A stretch of DNA of 37,070 nucleotides from JADFRG01 sp964590515 (GCA_964590515.1 CAZPZD010000022.1:1-37070), one strand, 5' to 3'; numbered from the stretch's first letter, positions 8,416-18,697 are shown. Notes: generated by a model from the sequence alone, not told the origin. A program made the numbers and translations.

Positions 8416-10062
8416 CTAATTCCAAGGGTTTGGGGGGAAGGGGTGGATGAAACCCAGCGATGGGGCTTGGGCGTATATTCCGAAGTAGAAGTACAGATCG
8501 GTGGCAACAATGACCGCCATGGCCAACACCACCCAACGCAGCCTGCCGAAACGGGTCAGCGCCTCCAGCGGCGAGGCGACCAACCAGCAGATCGCCGGGA
8601 TCGCGACCGTATAGTGGTTGCTGGCTGGAAGGGCCTCGAGCAGGAATCCCCCAAAGAACATCGTAAGCGCTAGCCAGAAGACCGGCACCAGTTCTCTCCG
8701 ATGGATTTGCCAGAAGACGCCCGCCAGCAGAAGAGGGACTGCCAGCCCAATCACTAGCGGCACTCCCGGGCGATAGAACCCCGCTCCCTCCGGAATCGCG
8801 GTGAAACTGAGCAGGGTCCAGATGAATTGTTGTGGCACGGAAGGCAAGAAGCCGGGAGGAGACCCAGTGAGTTCAAGTCCTAAGGGATCCCAAAGCAAAC
8901 CGGAAGTCAGCCGTTTGAAGAAGATTTCCGGATTGAGGGCCGCGAACACGGCCAGCGGCCCGACCACGACTGCAGCCATTCCGATCAGGCGGCTCAAATG
9001 CCTAACCAGTCGGGCGTCGTCGCGCTCCGCCCGCCACAAACGAATCACCAGGTATCCCAAGAGGAAGATTCCGATTCGACTGCCGGCATAGAAGTACTGC
9101 GAAAGCCCGAGCGCCAGGCCGGCGAGGGTCGATCCGGCAGGCTGATCGCGCCTCCAACCCCAGACATACAATGCCAGGATCAAGGGAACCCACAAGGTAT
9201 CCCAGATGTTGTTCAAGCCGATCCGGGACCAGTGAATGTGAAAGTGGTAGGTTGCCATGAGTACCGCGCTCAAGTAGCCGGCCGTTCGACTGTGGAGGAG
9301 AGAAACCAGAGCAAAGGTCGCCACGCTGGCCAGCGAACCCGCCAACACGCTGCTCATTCGAAGGCCGGCGATGCTCTCGCCAAATACTGCGAGCGAAGCC
9401 CGGGCCAGGTAGAAGTACAGGGCAGGTTGGGCAGCGGGCCCGGTGACGAATGGCGAAATCGTTTCATGGATCGGAGGAACCACGTACTGAAGGGCAAAGT
9501 CGGCTGCGCCCCATTCGTCGACGTGGAATCCTCCGGGGATGGTCTCGAGCGAAATCAGTCGTAGCAATACTGCGAGCACGACCACCCCCAGAATCCAGCG
9601 ATCCCTTGGATCGATCTGGGGCTTCAGCCGTCCAAGGGGAAGCAGGGCGAACAGGGAGACGCTCACACACGCGATCCAGGCCCAGAGCAGCCACGGCTGA
9701 ACAAGCATGAAATTCTCGCTGGAGACGTACCCCAAACTCAGAGCCGTGAGGAGACAAGCCAGGACCGCAACGGCCCGCAGCGCGCTAGGCTCGCTGCCCA
9801 ACATTCCGGCGGCCAGGCGGGCCAGCCGGCGGGCGGTGGCCGCGCCGGAAGAGATCGAACCCTTGATCGCGAGCCTCCAGCGGATGACCTTGTCACGCGG
9901 TGAGGGAGTGATCTCCGGGGGAGTGGCCTCGGCTGCTGGCGCCAGGGAGGGTGGGGTTTTCGCCCGACGAATGGCGCGCCATGCCCACAGCACGGCCAGA
10001 TCGAGTCCGATGGCCGCCAGGCCAATCAAAGCAAAGAGGATCAAACCCTTGGTGCCGCTCAT
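8416..10062 (-). CDS. GT39/PMT-like membrane glycosyltransferase (paralogue A, short)
   Basis: A 548-residue integral membrane protein with roughly a dozen hydrophobic segments. After an N-terminal hydrophobic region and a basic linker, the glycosyltransferase core begins near residue 155. It has an acidic pair in the first outer loop (GGFHVDEWG), as in GT39/ArnT-type GT-C enzymes using polyprenyl-phosphate sugars. The signature HFHIHWSRIGLNNIWD and the later LSQYFYAGSRIG are shared almost word for word with the protein at 10371-12740. Unlike that protein it stops soon after the DLYFYFG segment, so it lacks the ~110-residue outer C-terminal domain. Its stop is 19 bp before the oxidoreductase start. 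Family fairly secure, substrate unknown. Confidence 0.83.
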   Translation of the reverse strand: MSGTKGLILFALIGLAAIGLDLAVLWAWRAIRRAKTPPSLAPAAEATPPEITPSPRDKVIRWRLAIKGSISSGAATARRLARLAAGMLGSEPSALRAVAVLACLLTALSLGYVSSENFMLVQPWLLWAWIACVSVSLFALLPLGRLKPQIDPRDRWILGVVVLAVLLRLISLETIPGGFHVDEWGAADFALQYVVPPIHETISPFVTGPAAQPALYFYLARASLAVFGESIAGLRMSSVLAGSLASVATFALVSLLHSRTAGYLSAVLMATYHFHIHWSRIGLNNIWDTLWVPLILALYVWGWRRDQPAGSTLAGLALGLSQYFYAGSRIGIFLLGYLVIRLWRAERDDARLVRHLSRLIGMAAVVVGPLAVFAALNPEIFFKRLTSGLLWDPLGLELTGSPPGFLPSVPQQFIWTLLSFTAIPEGAGFYRPGVPLVIGLAVPLLLAGVFWQIHRRELVPVFWLALTMFFGGFLLEALPASNHYTVAIPAICWLVASPLEALTRFGRLRWVVLAMAVIVATDLYFYFGIYAQAPSLGFIHPFPPNPWN

Positions 10063-10066
10063 TTGC

Positions 10067-10255
10067 CTAAGACCTCGAACCCTCCTTGAGAATCGACCGA
10101 ATCTTTCGATCCAAGCTGGCCAATTCCGGCTCGGCCTTGCTCATCTCCACAACGCGGGGCGGACAGTATGGGCCAAACCAACGTTCCCGGCAATCCACCA
10201 GGGGTGTCAGCGCCGCAAAGGGATCATTTGTGAAAAAAGGAGCAAGTGGCGCCAT
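10067..10255 (-). CDS. Possible small protein (62 aa) between two glycosyltransferase paralogues
   Basis: The 308-bp stretch between the two GT39-like genes holds only this small open frame. It lacks membrane segments, has two Cys and ends in a charged helix-like tail (LASLDRKIRSILKEGSRS). The stop lies 4 bp before the GT39-like ATG at 10062, as expected for an operon gene. An in-frame stop precedes it at 10283-10285. It may be a genuine small protein, the decayed end of a lost gene, or chance. Bases 10256-10370 show no RNA gene, promoter or terminator that I can identify. Confidence 0.3.
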   Translation of the reverse strand: MAPLAPFFTNDPFAALTPLVDCRERWFGPYCPPRVVEMSKAEPELASLDRKIRSILKEGSRS

Positions 10256-10370
10256 GGGCGCAATCAGGTGCTCGCGCGGCCACTATGCTTGGCGAGGATT
10301 GACCGACCGTAAGGGGAGCCCCAGTTCCAGGCGGGACCTATCCAGAGAGTGACAGGCGGAGGCCAGGGAA

Positions 10371-12740
10371 CTACGCACCAGGGACTTCGTAGGCTAGGAA
10401 GAGCTCGCCATCTTTACCCGGGTGCCAATGCAACCTGCCGTCAGGATAGCTCTCCTTCACATAATCCAATTCCTCCGCGCGCTCCGGCAGGAAGATGAAG
10501 ATGGTGGGGCCGGGCAACACCCAGTCGGGCGGCGCGGTGAGGGTTTCAAGGACATCAGTTCCCATGGCCTGAGGGGCTAGGTAGCGGATGGTAGCGTGTG
10601 TATAGTAGCCCATGCGACCGCCGAAGAAGAACACCTGCGAACCGGGCTCCTTCTCTGCCAAGTACATCCCGACCTGGGTGGCTACCTCGGTGTTGTTGTC
10701 GGCGAAGCGCTTGTTGGCGGAGAAGTCCCCGAAGTAAAAGCGCAGGTCCTGCGAGGAAACCAGCAGGAGAAGGCCGCTCACGGCGGCCACGATCGCCCAG
10801 CGAGCTCGGGGCCAGGCCTGGATGAACCAGCGCGCGCTGCGCTCCAGGGGCAGGGCGATTGCCCCTGCGACGGCAGGGGCCACGAATACGTAGCGCTGGG
10901 CTGCAGGAGTGCTATCGCTGAGCGCTCCCACGATGATGGCGCCCCCTACCCATAGTCCCAGCCAGAGCTCGGGCAATCGGGTCAAATTCAGGAGGACCAG
11001 GCACACGCCCATCAGGAAGAGGGTGGCAGGGACGGGGAGCAGCATGGGCAGGCCTGGCTGGTACCAGTATCGCAAGTTGGTGCCGGTGAACGCCATTGCC
11101 GAGGTCTTGAACTGGTCTATCAGGATGCCCCAAACCGACTCGCCTGAGGTTGCCAGCATTTTCTCCAACAACGGGCCGAGGAGTGAAACCCGGCTGTACG
11201 GGGCCACGAAGGCAGCTTTATGCCCCAGGTAGAACAGCGCCAATGGGAGCGCGACTACCAGCGCGCCCAATAACCCGATCGCCAGGCCTGGCAGGCGGGC
11301 ACGGGCCAGCTTGCGATCCCGCAGGAACGCCACTGCGAGCCAGAGCGGGAAGAGCAGGAACAGGATCCGGCTGCTGGCGTAGAAGTATTGGGCCAGGCCA
11401 GAGGCTATGCCCGCAATGGCAAAGCTCAAACGGCTGCCACGGTTCCAGCCGCGCCAGAACGCGGCCGCCCCCAGGGTCAGGAATAACCCATCCCAGATGT
11501 TGTTGAGCCCCAGACGGCTGAAATGAATATGGAAATGGAAGGCCGAGAGGTAAGTCGCTCCGGCCAGCGCCGCCCACCTTCCAAAGGCTTCCCGCAGAAA
11601 CCAATAGGCCGCCACAATGGTCAGGGCTCCGGCAAATGCGGAAGTCACGCGTAAGGCTTCGATAGTCTGCCCAAACAGGCGAATCGAAAGTGACTGAACG
11701 AAGAAGTAAAGAGCGGGGAAGTCATACCAACCTACCCCGAAAGGGTTGTCTCGCTCGCCGCGGATCCACTCCAACGCGCTTAGCCCTCCCGCGGCCTCGT
11801 CCCCGCCTAAGATCCAGGGGATGTCGGCGGTAAAGGTGCCGCGCGCCACGAGGCCGGCCAGGAAGAGACCGGCAACGGCCAGGGCTTCGCCCCGCGCGCG
11901 GGGTCTGAAAACGCGGAGCGCTCCGGCAGGCCATGTCCCGATGAGGATCAGGGCGATGGAGCTGACCCACAGGGCAACGGCAAGAACTGGGAGATTCATT
12001 TGTAATAGATCCCCGGCCGCAAGCCAGGAAGCAGCGCTGAGCAGTGGGGCAAGGATCAATAGGGCGACCTGGGTCGTGCTCAGCTTTAGCCAACCTGCCA
12101 CCGCCCTCAATGGGCGTGCAACGAATGAGGGGAAGGCCCCAGCCTGGAAACTTCTCACCGACAGGAGGAAGAACAGGAAACCCGCTATCGTCGCGGCGCT
12201 AGATGCGAACCTCTGGGTGGCCGGAAGCTCTGAGCGGAGCGTCTGGCCTAGGAAAAGCATGATTGCCGACGCCAGCAGACTCACAGCCGCATTCTTGCTC
12301 ACCCCGCCGGTCGAATAGGCCTCGGCCGCCCCAGCCGGTTCGTTGGGGGCAGCCATACCGGATTGCCCGGCAGTCGGGCGGCCGATCTGGGACGGCATGC
12401 GGTTGCTACGCCATGAGAGTATGGCTGCGCCGCTGGCGAAAATGGCCAGTCCTAGCAGTCGGGAAACCGAAAATGGCCAGCTAGGCAGCTCAGGCGGCCG
12501 GGGGGCGAGCGCCTGGGCCGCGACGACCAGGAGCCCGCCGAATACCAGCGCCGCGGCCGGCATGGCCGTCCATCCCAACTTGCGCCGTACCTCCCCGGCT
12601 GCGGGGACCGCGCTTATTGGCGAGGTAGGGCCGGGTAACAGTCCGCGTTTTTTGTGGGCGTTGCGCCAGGCCAGGATCAGGAGGGTGTCCAGGACCGCTG
12701 CAGCAGGGATCGCCAGGATGAGCCAACCGGCTCGATCCAT
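10371..12740 (-). CDS. GT39/PMT-like membrane glycosyltransferase (paralogue B, long)
   Basis: A 789-residue polytopic membrane protein with an N-terminal block of about eight hydrophobic segments, then a GT-C core from about residue 290. The first outer loop has the acidic pair in ILGGDEAAGG. The paralogue signatures HFHIHFSRLGLNNIWD and LAQYFYASSRIL match the gene at 8416-10062. It ends with a soluble, presumably outer, domain of about 110 residues after DLRFYFGDF. Starts at the ATG at 12740, 4 bp after the acyl-CoA dehydrogenase stop. Expected role is sugar transfer from a polyprenyl-phosphate donor to protein or lipid outside the membrane; this is by family only, and the acceptor cannot be read from sequence. 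Confidence 0.84.
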   Translation of the reverse strand: MDRAGWLILAIPAAAVLDTLLILAWRNAHKKRGLLPGPTSPISAVPAAGEVRRKLGWTAMPAAALVFGGLLVVAAQALAPRPPELPSWPFSVSRLLGLAIFASGAAILSWRSNRMPSQIGRPTAGQSGMAAPNEPAGAAEAYSTGGVSKNAAVSLLASAIMLFLGQTLRSELPATQRFASSAATIAGFLFFLLSVRSFQAGAFPSFVARPLRAVAGWLKLSTTQVALLILAPLLSAASWLAAGDLLQMNLPVLAVALWVSSIALILIGTWPAGALRVFRPRARGEALAVAGLFLAGLVARGTFTADIPWILGGDEAAGGLSALEWIRGERDNPFGVGWYDFPALYFFVQSLSIRLFGQTIEALRVTSAFAGALTIVAAYWFLREAFGRWAALAGATYLSAFHFHIHFSRLGLNNIWDGLFLTLGAAAFWRGWNRGSRLSFAIAGIASGLAQYFYASSRILFLLFPLWLAVAFLRDRKLARARLPGLAIGLLGALVVALPLALFYLGHKAAFVAPYSRVSLLGPLLEKMLATSGESVWGILIDQFKTSAMAFTGTNLRYWYQPGLPMLLPVPATLFLMGVCLVLLNLTRLPELWLGLWVGGAIIVGALSDSTPAAQRYVFVAPAVAGAIALPLERSARWFIQAWPRARWAIVAAVSGLLLLVSSQDLRFYFGDFSANKRFADNNTEVATQVGMYLAEKEPGSQVFFFGGRMGYYTHATIRYLAPQAMGTDVLETLTAPPDWVLPGPTIFIFLPERAEELDYVKESYPDGRLHWHPGKDGELFLAYEVPGA

Positions 12741-12744
12741 GCCC

Positions 12745-13779
<1,035 letters not shown>

Positions 13780-13805
13780 CGCGGCTGGGTGGGGCGAGGC
13801 GGGCG

Positions 13806-13814
13806 ATTATAGCA
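13806..13814 (-). promoter_or_regulatory. Extended -10 promoter for the acyl-CoA dehydrogenase operon
   Basis: On the minus strand the bases read TGCTATAAT, a perfect extended -10 element. No good -35 is seen, which such promoters do not need. Predicted transcription would begin near 13799, giving a leader of about 20 nt before the ATG at 13779. Confidence 0.6.
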
Positions 13815-13839
13815 CGCAGGCTCAGATGAAGCCCTCGGG

Positions 13840-13845
13840 TACAAT
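13840..13845 (+). promoter_or_regulatory. Probable -10 element for gatCAB
   Basis: TACAAT on the plus strand lies 21 bp before the gatC ATG. The -35 region is poor. A Shine-Dalgarno GGAGAGG at 13854-13860 follows. Together with the opposing TATAAT at 13806-13811 this makes the 87-bp intergenic region a compact divergent promoter. Confidence 0.4.
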
Positions 13846-13866
13846 GGCCACCCGGAGAGGCTCAGC

Positions 13867-14202
13867 ATGGCCGAAGCCCCGAACCGTGAACCGATTGATG
13901 ACCGGGTGTTCCAACACTTGGTTCAGCTGGCTGCGCTCGAGCTGCGAGCGGATGAAGCCGAATACCTTCGCAGGGAATTGAACGCTCAGCTCGCCGCGAT
14001 TCGAAATCTGGAAGCCATCCAGATCGCGGCGGACTTGCCGATCACTTCTCACGGAGTGCCCTACAGCCCAGCCATCCGACCCGGCCCGCGCCCGGATCAA
14101 ATCCGGCCCTCGGAGCTGGCCGATGAGATCTTAGGCCAGGCCCCCGAAGTGCTGGATCGGTACATCGTCGTCCCTGATCTTCCCCGCACCGACTTGGAAT
14201 GA
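13867..14202 (+). CDS. gatC: Asp/Glu-tRNA(Asn/Gln) amidotransferase subunit C
   Basis: Small belt-like subunit that links GatA and GatB in the transamidosome. The 111 residues have the typical GatC pattern: an N-terminal helix (VFQHLVQLAALEL), a second helix (EAEYLRRELNAQLAAIRNLE), then an extended region with LPITSHGVPY and the Pro-rich segment that wraps GatA. ATG start with GGAGAGG 6 nt upstream. Its stop overlaps the gatA start in an ATGA arrangement. Order gatC-gatA-gatB is the common bacterial operon. Its presence implies indirect synthesis of Gln-tRNA and/or Asn-tRNA. Confidence 0.94.
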   Translation: MAEAPNREPIDDRVFQHLVQLAALELRADEAEYLRRELNAQLAAIRNLEAIQIAADLPITSHGVPYSPAIRPGPRPDQIRPSELADEILGQAPEVLDRYIVVPDLPRTDLE

Positions 14203-15806
14203 GTGGGCAGATCTGCGATCTGCCCGCCCACGAGCTGGTTCGCCAGCTGAAGCGTGGCGAGTTCAGCGCGGAAGAGGCGCTCGAGTCGACCCTGAACCGG
14301 ATCGAGCGGGTCGAAGGGCGTTCAGGCAGCCTCGAGAACACCAGCCCTGAGCCGTTAGACCCAAACCGGGTGCATGCCTACATCACCGTCACCCGCGAAC
14401 GGGCGCGGCAGCAGGCTCGCGCCGTCGATAGGGCGCTGGCCTCTGGAGAGGATCCTGGGCCGCTGGCGGGAGTCCCGGTGGCGATCAAAGACATTTTTTG
14501 TGTCGCCGGCACTCTCTCGACCGCCGGGTCTCGGATCCTGGCGAACTTCGTTGCTCCCTACAGCGCCACGCCGGTAGCCCGGCTAGAGGCAGCCGGGGCA
14601 GTGACCATCGGGAAGGCGAACCTGGACGAGTTCACCTACGGGTCGTCCAATGAGTCGTCCGCCTTCACTCCGACGACTCGCAATCCATGGTCAACGGACC
14701 GAGTGCCGGGAGGCTCTTCCGGCGGCAGCGCCGCGGCCGTGGCTGCCGGCGAGGCCACCCTCTCGTTAGGGACCGACACCTCCGGATCGATCCGTCAGCC
14801 AGCGGCCTTCTGCGGAGTCGTCGGGCTCAAGCCGACCTACGGCCGAGTGTCAAGGTATGGACTGATCGCCTTCGCCTCATCGCTGGATTGCCCGGGCCCG
14901 ATCGCCCGCAACACCACCGACGCGGCCCTGATGCTGCGGACAATCGCCGGGCCGGACTGGCAGGATGCGACAGCGGCCAACGCGCCGCTCGCGGATTACC
15001 TCGGCGGGCTCGAGGCCGGGGTGCAGGGGCTGCGGATCGGCCTCTCGCCCGACTTCCTGCGTCTGCGCGTTCCGGATGCGGAGACCGGTGAACAGCGGGA
15101 GCACGGCCTGCAGCCGGAGATTGAGCAGGCGGTGCGCCAGGTGGCAGCCACGTTAGCCGGGCTGGGCGCCGAGATTGTGGAGGACGTCCGGATGCCGAGC
15201 GTGCAGTTTGGCATCCCGGCCTACTTCGTCATCTCACGAGTGGAAGCCGCCTCGAACCTGCACCGCTACGACGGAGTCAAGTACGGCCATCGTTCCGCGA
15301 TACCGGCCGCCGATTTGAGTCAGCTGTACCGGCGCAGTCGCGGGGAGGGTTTCGGGACTCAGCCTAAACTGCGGATCTTGATGGGGATGTATGTCTCAGG
15401 TGCTCAATACGAGAAGCGCTACTACGAACAGGCCTTGCAAGTCCGCACCGCCATCCGCCGCGATTTCGAGCGGGCATTCGATCGGGAAGGGCCCTCCCGG
15501 CTCGATGCACTGCTGGCCCCCACGACCCCCACGACCGCCTTTGAGTTGGGGAAAGTGTATGGCGATTCAGTGCTGATGCAGTACGCCGATCTGCTGACGG
15601 TCCCCGCCAATCACGCCGGCATCCCGGCGATCTCCATCCCGGCCGGCCTGGACACTCGGGGGCTGCCGATTGGAGTGCAGTGGATGGGGCCCGACTTCTC
15701 GGAAGCCACTCTCCTGAGGATTGGCAGGGCCTACGAGCGAGCGACCGCCGACCAGCCCTGGAGACAGCACAGACCCGCAATTCTCCGGGAGCTGCCGAAT
15801 GGCTGA
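14199..15806 (+). CDS. gatA: Asp/Glu-tRNA(Asn/Gln) amidotransferase subunit A (amidase)
   Basis: Glutaminase subunit that releases ammonia for amidation of mischarged Glu-tRNA(Gln) or Asp-tRNA(Asn). The amidase-signature catalytic triad is intact: Lys97 (PVAIKDIF), Ser173 (PGGSSGGSAAAV) and Ser197 (TDTSGSIRQPA), with the 24-residue Ser-Ser spacing of characterised GatA. At 535 residues it is somewhat longer than the ~485 usual; extra residues lie near 41-56 (after ERVEGRSGS) and around 275-300. It overlaps gatC by 4 bp and gatB by 8 bp, so all three are translationally coupled. Confidence 0.96.
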   Translation: MSGQICDLPAHELVRQLKRGEFSAEEALESTLNRIERVEGRSGSLENTSPEPLDPNRVHAYITVTRERARQQARAVDRALASGEDPGPLAGVPVAIKDIFCVAGTLSTAGSRILANFVAPYSATPVARLEAAGAVTIGKANLDEFTYGSSNESSAFTPTTRNPWSTDRVPGGSSGGSAAAVAAGEATLSLGTDTSGSIRQPAAFCGVVGLKPTYGRVSRYGLIAFASSLDCPGPIARNTTDAALMLRTIAGPDWQDATAANAPLADYLGGLEAGVQGLRIGLSPDFLRLRVPDAETGEQREHGLQPEIEQAVRQVAATLAGLGAEIVEDVRMPSVQFGIPAYFVISRVEAASNLHRYDGVKYGHRSAIPAADLSQLYRRSRGEGFGTQPKLRILMGMYVSGAQYEKRYYEQALQVRTAIRRDFERAFDREGPSRLDALLAPTTPTTAFELGKVYGDSVLMQYADLLTVPANHAGIPAISIPAGLDTRGLPIGVQWMGPDFSEATLLRIGRAYERATADQPWRQHRPAILRELPNG

Positions 15807-17238
15807 GTACGAGGCCGTCATCGGGCTCGAGACTCACATTCAAGTCAAAACTCGGTCCAAGATCTTCTGCGGATGCAAGGCGGACTCCTGGAACGACCCG
15901 CCCAACGTCAATATCTGCCCGGTGTGCACCGGACTGCCTGGGGTGCTGCCGGTCCTGAACCATGAAGTGGTTGGCAAGGCGGTACGGCTGGCCTCCGCCC
16001 TGCAGGCGCAATCGATCCAGTCGGAATCGTACTTCGCCCGCAAGAACTACTTCTACCCGGACCTTCCCAAGGGATATCAGATCAGCCAGTACGACGAGCC
16101 GCTGGCGCGAGCGGGACAGTTCGAGCTGCCCCTGGCGGGGGGCGAGCGGCGACAGGTGGAGATCAGCAAGCTGCACCTGGAGGAAGACGCGGGCCGCACG
16201 ATCTACCAGGCCGGGCGGCGGCTGATCGACTTCAATCGGTGCGGGGTTCCGCTGGTGGAAATGGTGACCGGGCCGGATCTGCGCTCCGCCGAAGAGGTGG
16301 CCCAATTCTTGATCCGGCTGCGCCAGCTGCTGCGCTGGCTGGAGATTTCCGACGCAGACATGGAACGGGGCCAGCTGCGTTGCGACGCCAACGTTTCGAT
16401 CCGCGAGCCAGGCAGCCGGCAGCTCAATCCAAAGACCGAGATCAAGAACGTGAACTCGATCAGCAATATCCGTCAGGCCGTCCAGGCGGAAATCGAGCGG
16501 CAGATTCGGGAGGTCGAGGCAGGGCGAGTGATCGAGTCCTGGACCCTGGACTGGGACGATGAACGCGGGGTGCTCAGCAAGATGCGTTCCAAAGAGAGCG
16601 AAGCCGATTATCGTTATTTCCGGGAGCCAGACCTGCTTCCGATTCGAATCGAAGAGGCCGAGGTGCAGGCGCAGCAGCACGCGCTGCCAGAGCTGCCGTT
16701 GGCCCGCCGCAGTCGACTGGTTCAGGCCTATGGCTTGCCGGAGTACGACGCGGAGATCCTTACCGAGGAGCGGACCCTCTCGGACTTTTTCGAAACGACC
16801 CTCTCAGCCTACGGGGGTGATCCGAAGCGAGTGTCCAACTGGGTGATGAACGAGGTCTTGCGGCTGATCCGCCAGGCAGGAACCACCGCCGAAGAGCTGG
16901 GTTTGAAGCCGACCCACCTGGCCGAGATCATTCAGCTGGTTGACTCTGGCATGATCACGGCCGGGGTCGGCAAGGACTTGCTGGAACAGGCGCGGGGGGC
17001 GGAAAAGACCCCCCGACAGATGGTCGAGGAACGGGGGCTGGCCCAGGTCACCGATACCGACGTCTTGCGAAAGGCTGCCGAGAAGATCTTGCAGGCAAAC
17101 CCGACCCAGGTCGACAGCTACCGGGCGGGAAAGGTGACAGTCTTGAGTTGGTTTGTCGGTCAGCTGATGCGCGAGACGAGCGGTCGGGCCGATGCCAAGA
17201 AGGCGCGGGAACTGCTTCAGGAATTACTGGAGGGCTAG
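15799..17238 (+). CDS. gatB: Asp/Glu-tRNA(Asn/Gln) amidotransferase subunit B
   Basis: Binds mischarged tRNA, activates the carboxylate with ATP and amidates it using ammonia from GatA. The 479 residues begin MAEYEAVIGLETHIQ. A zinc site is visible at Cys24, Cys26, Cys40 and Cys43; KNYFYPDLPKGYQISQYD and LEEDAGR are family hallmarks. The C-terminal helical and YqeY-like tail domains (from about 330) end in the usual position. The frame is open from 15721, but the ATG at 15799 matches the family N-terminus and has GGGAG upstream within the gatA end. Its stop is only 4 bp from the stop of the convergent lipoprotein gene. Confidence 0.96.
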   Translation: MAEYEAVIGLETHIQVKTRSKIFCGCKADSWNDPPNVNICPVCTGLPGVLPVLNHEVVGKAVRLASALQAQSIQSESYFARKNYFYPDLPKGYQISQYDEPLARAGQFELPLAGGERRQVEISKLHLEEDAGRTIYQAGRRLIDFNRCGVPLVEMVTGPDLRSAEEVAQFLIRLRQLLRWLEISDADMERGQLRCDANVSIREPGSRQLNPKTEIKNVNSISNIRQAVQAEIERQIREVEAGRVIESWTLDWDDERGVLSKMRSKESEADYRYFREPDLLPIRIEEAEVQAQQHALPELPLARRSRLVQAYGLPEYDAEILTEERTLSDFFETTLSAYGGDPKRVSNWVMNEVLRLIRQAGTTAEELGLKPTHLAEIIQLVDSGMITAGVGKDLLEQARGAEKTPRQMVEERGLAQVTDTDVLRKAAEKILQANPTQVDSYRAGKVTVLSWFVGQLMRETSGRADAKKARELLQELLEG

Positions 17239-17242
17239 CCGC

Positions 17243-18583
17243 TCAGCGGGCGAAGTCGTAAGTGACGAATCCTCCCGTCGACCCGACCAACTCGATCAGC
17301 GATAGCGGAGCCGCAGAAAGGCTTCCGAGAGTCAAAGTCCATCCGCCAGGGGTGCCCGCCAAATAAAGGAACTGTTGGTCATCGATCCAGCGCAGGCTGG
17401 AGCCAGACCCGAGCGGCTGCGGCGGCGCACCGACTTCGCCGATGACGAGGTCCAGGAAACTCCCCGCGGTGTAGGCGAAGTGAACTGAGTCGGGAGCCCA
17501 GCCCTTCCACTGGAGGGTCCCCGTGGCAACTGTGAAGGATTCGCCGGTCCCGGGCCGGTACAGTACCAGCGCCTCTTCGCCGCTCACCGCTCCCGCTCGC
17601 AGGTAGGCCACCGTCGTTCCGTCGGGTGAGATCAGCTGGGCCTCGGCTTGGGGACGAAAGAGGTCGCCAGATATCGAGGCCAACACGGATGGGGAGCCGC
17701 CGGCCGCCGGCACCCGGCGAATCGTCCCGGAGGGGGATGCGGCGAATGGGTTCTCGCCCGGAATTGCGACGAGTACCGAGTCACCCTCCGCTGACCAGAG
17801 AGGCCGTGGATAGTAGAAGTACTCGCTGAAGGTCTGCACCAAACTGAAGCTGAGCACCTCGGCCCGCAGGTCGGTTCCGTCAGCTCGGGCGAAACTGATG
17901 CTGGACGGTCTGACAATGGCAAGCTGGGATCCATCCGGTGAGAGGGTGAAATTGCCGCCCTGACCGGGCGCGAGCAGCCGAGTCAGTGCGCCGCTGTCCG
18001 CGTCAAGTGCTAGCAAGTCATCGCTCTTCTCGAGCCCCGGCCCCTCGAACACGCGGCGAGTATTCAAAAGCACCCGGTGGGTACCCGGCGCGAGGCTGAA
18101 ATCGGCCAGGGTGTACCGCAGGAATCCCTCCACCGGGTACAAGCTGGCCAGGGCGTCGGCCCCGAGCAGGAGCCGGTCGTCGGACCCATCGAACCCAATG
18201 CCGCGCATTTCCACGAATTCGAAGTTAGCATCCGTTACGACGTAGACGATCAGCTCCCCGTCGCTCGCCAGCCGAACTTCGCTGACGTTGCCTGACCCAG
18301 TTAGTCGGACCGGCGGAACTCCCGGTTCGAAGGCCCAGAGATCGCTATCCTCGACGTACACGATGTGCAGGACTGGAGGGGGAGGGGTGGCGGTCGGAGA
18401 GGGCGTAGGTGTGGGGGGAAGCAGGCTGGGAGTCGCCGTGGGAGTCGGGCTGGTCGCCCCCAGCGCCTCCCCGGTTGCATCAGGTGACTCCGCGGATGGG
18501 GCCGCCGCCGTCCCGGGATAGTTGCAGGCGGCCAAGAGAGCGGCCAATCCGACCAGCGCCAGCGATCTTCGAAGGCGGCTCAT
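17243..18583 (-). CDS. Lipoprotein with Pro/Thr linker and beta-propeller-like repeats
   Basis: A 446-residue predicted lipoprotein. The signal peptide ends in the lipobox LLAAC with Cys20 as lipidation site. Residues ~45-75 are a Pro/Thr/Ser-rich linker, as seen in exported proteins that reach away from the membrane. The rest has repeated blades reminiscent of PD40/TolB-type propellers, with phrases such as FTLSPDGSQLAIV, LISPDGTTVAYL and WAPDSVHFAYT. The frame is open to 18664; the ATG at 18583 gives the clean signal peptide. It follows 3-hydroxybutyryl-CoA dehydrogenase by 114 bp on the same strand. No enzymatic function is claimed; a binding or structural role at the envelope is likely. 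Confidence 0.8.
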   Translation of the reverse strand: MSRLRRSLALVGLAALLAACNYPGTAAAPSAESPDATGEALGATSPTPTATPSLLPPTPTPSPTATPPPPVLHIVYVEDSDLWAFEPGVPPVRLTGSGNVSEVRLASDGELIVYVVTDANFEFVEMRGIGFDGSDDRLLLGADALASLYPVEGFLRYTLADFSLAPGTHRVLLNTRRVFEGPGLEKSDDLLALDADSGALTRLLAPGQGGNFTLSPDGSQLAIVRPSSISFARADGTDLRAEVLSFSLVQTFSEYFYYPRPLWSAEGDSVLVAIPGENPFAASPSGTIRRVPAAGGSPSVLASISGDLFRPQAEAQLISPDGTTVAYLRAGAVSGEEALVLYRPGTGESFTVATGTLQWKGWAPDSVHFAYTAGSFLDLVIGEVGAPPQPLGSGSSLRWIDDQQFLYLAGTPGGWTLTLGSLSAAPLSLIELVGSTGGFVTYDFAR

Positions 18584-18697
18584 TTCAGCGCCGAGGAATA
18601 ACCTGATTCGGCCGGAGGCGCAAGTGAGCGAGCAGGCTCCAGCAAGCTTACAACCCGCGGTCATGCCCGGGAGAACGTCCTCGCCAATCCGGGTTCA

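Noticed and set aside
9707..10312. 201-codon plus-strand frame crossing the 10063-10312 interval
   Set aside because: Mostly antisense to a glycosyltransferase; no Shine-Dalgarno or domain, so it does not explain the interval.
15364..16680. 438-codon minus-strand open frame
   Set aside because: Mirror of gatA/gatB coding sequence, no start signal or domain.
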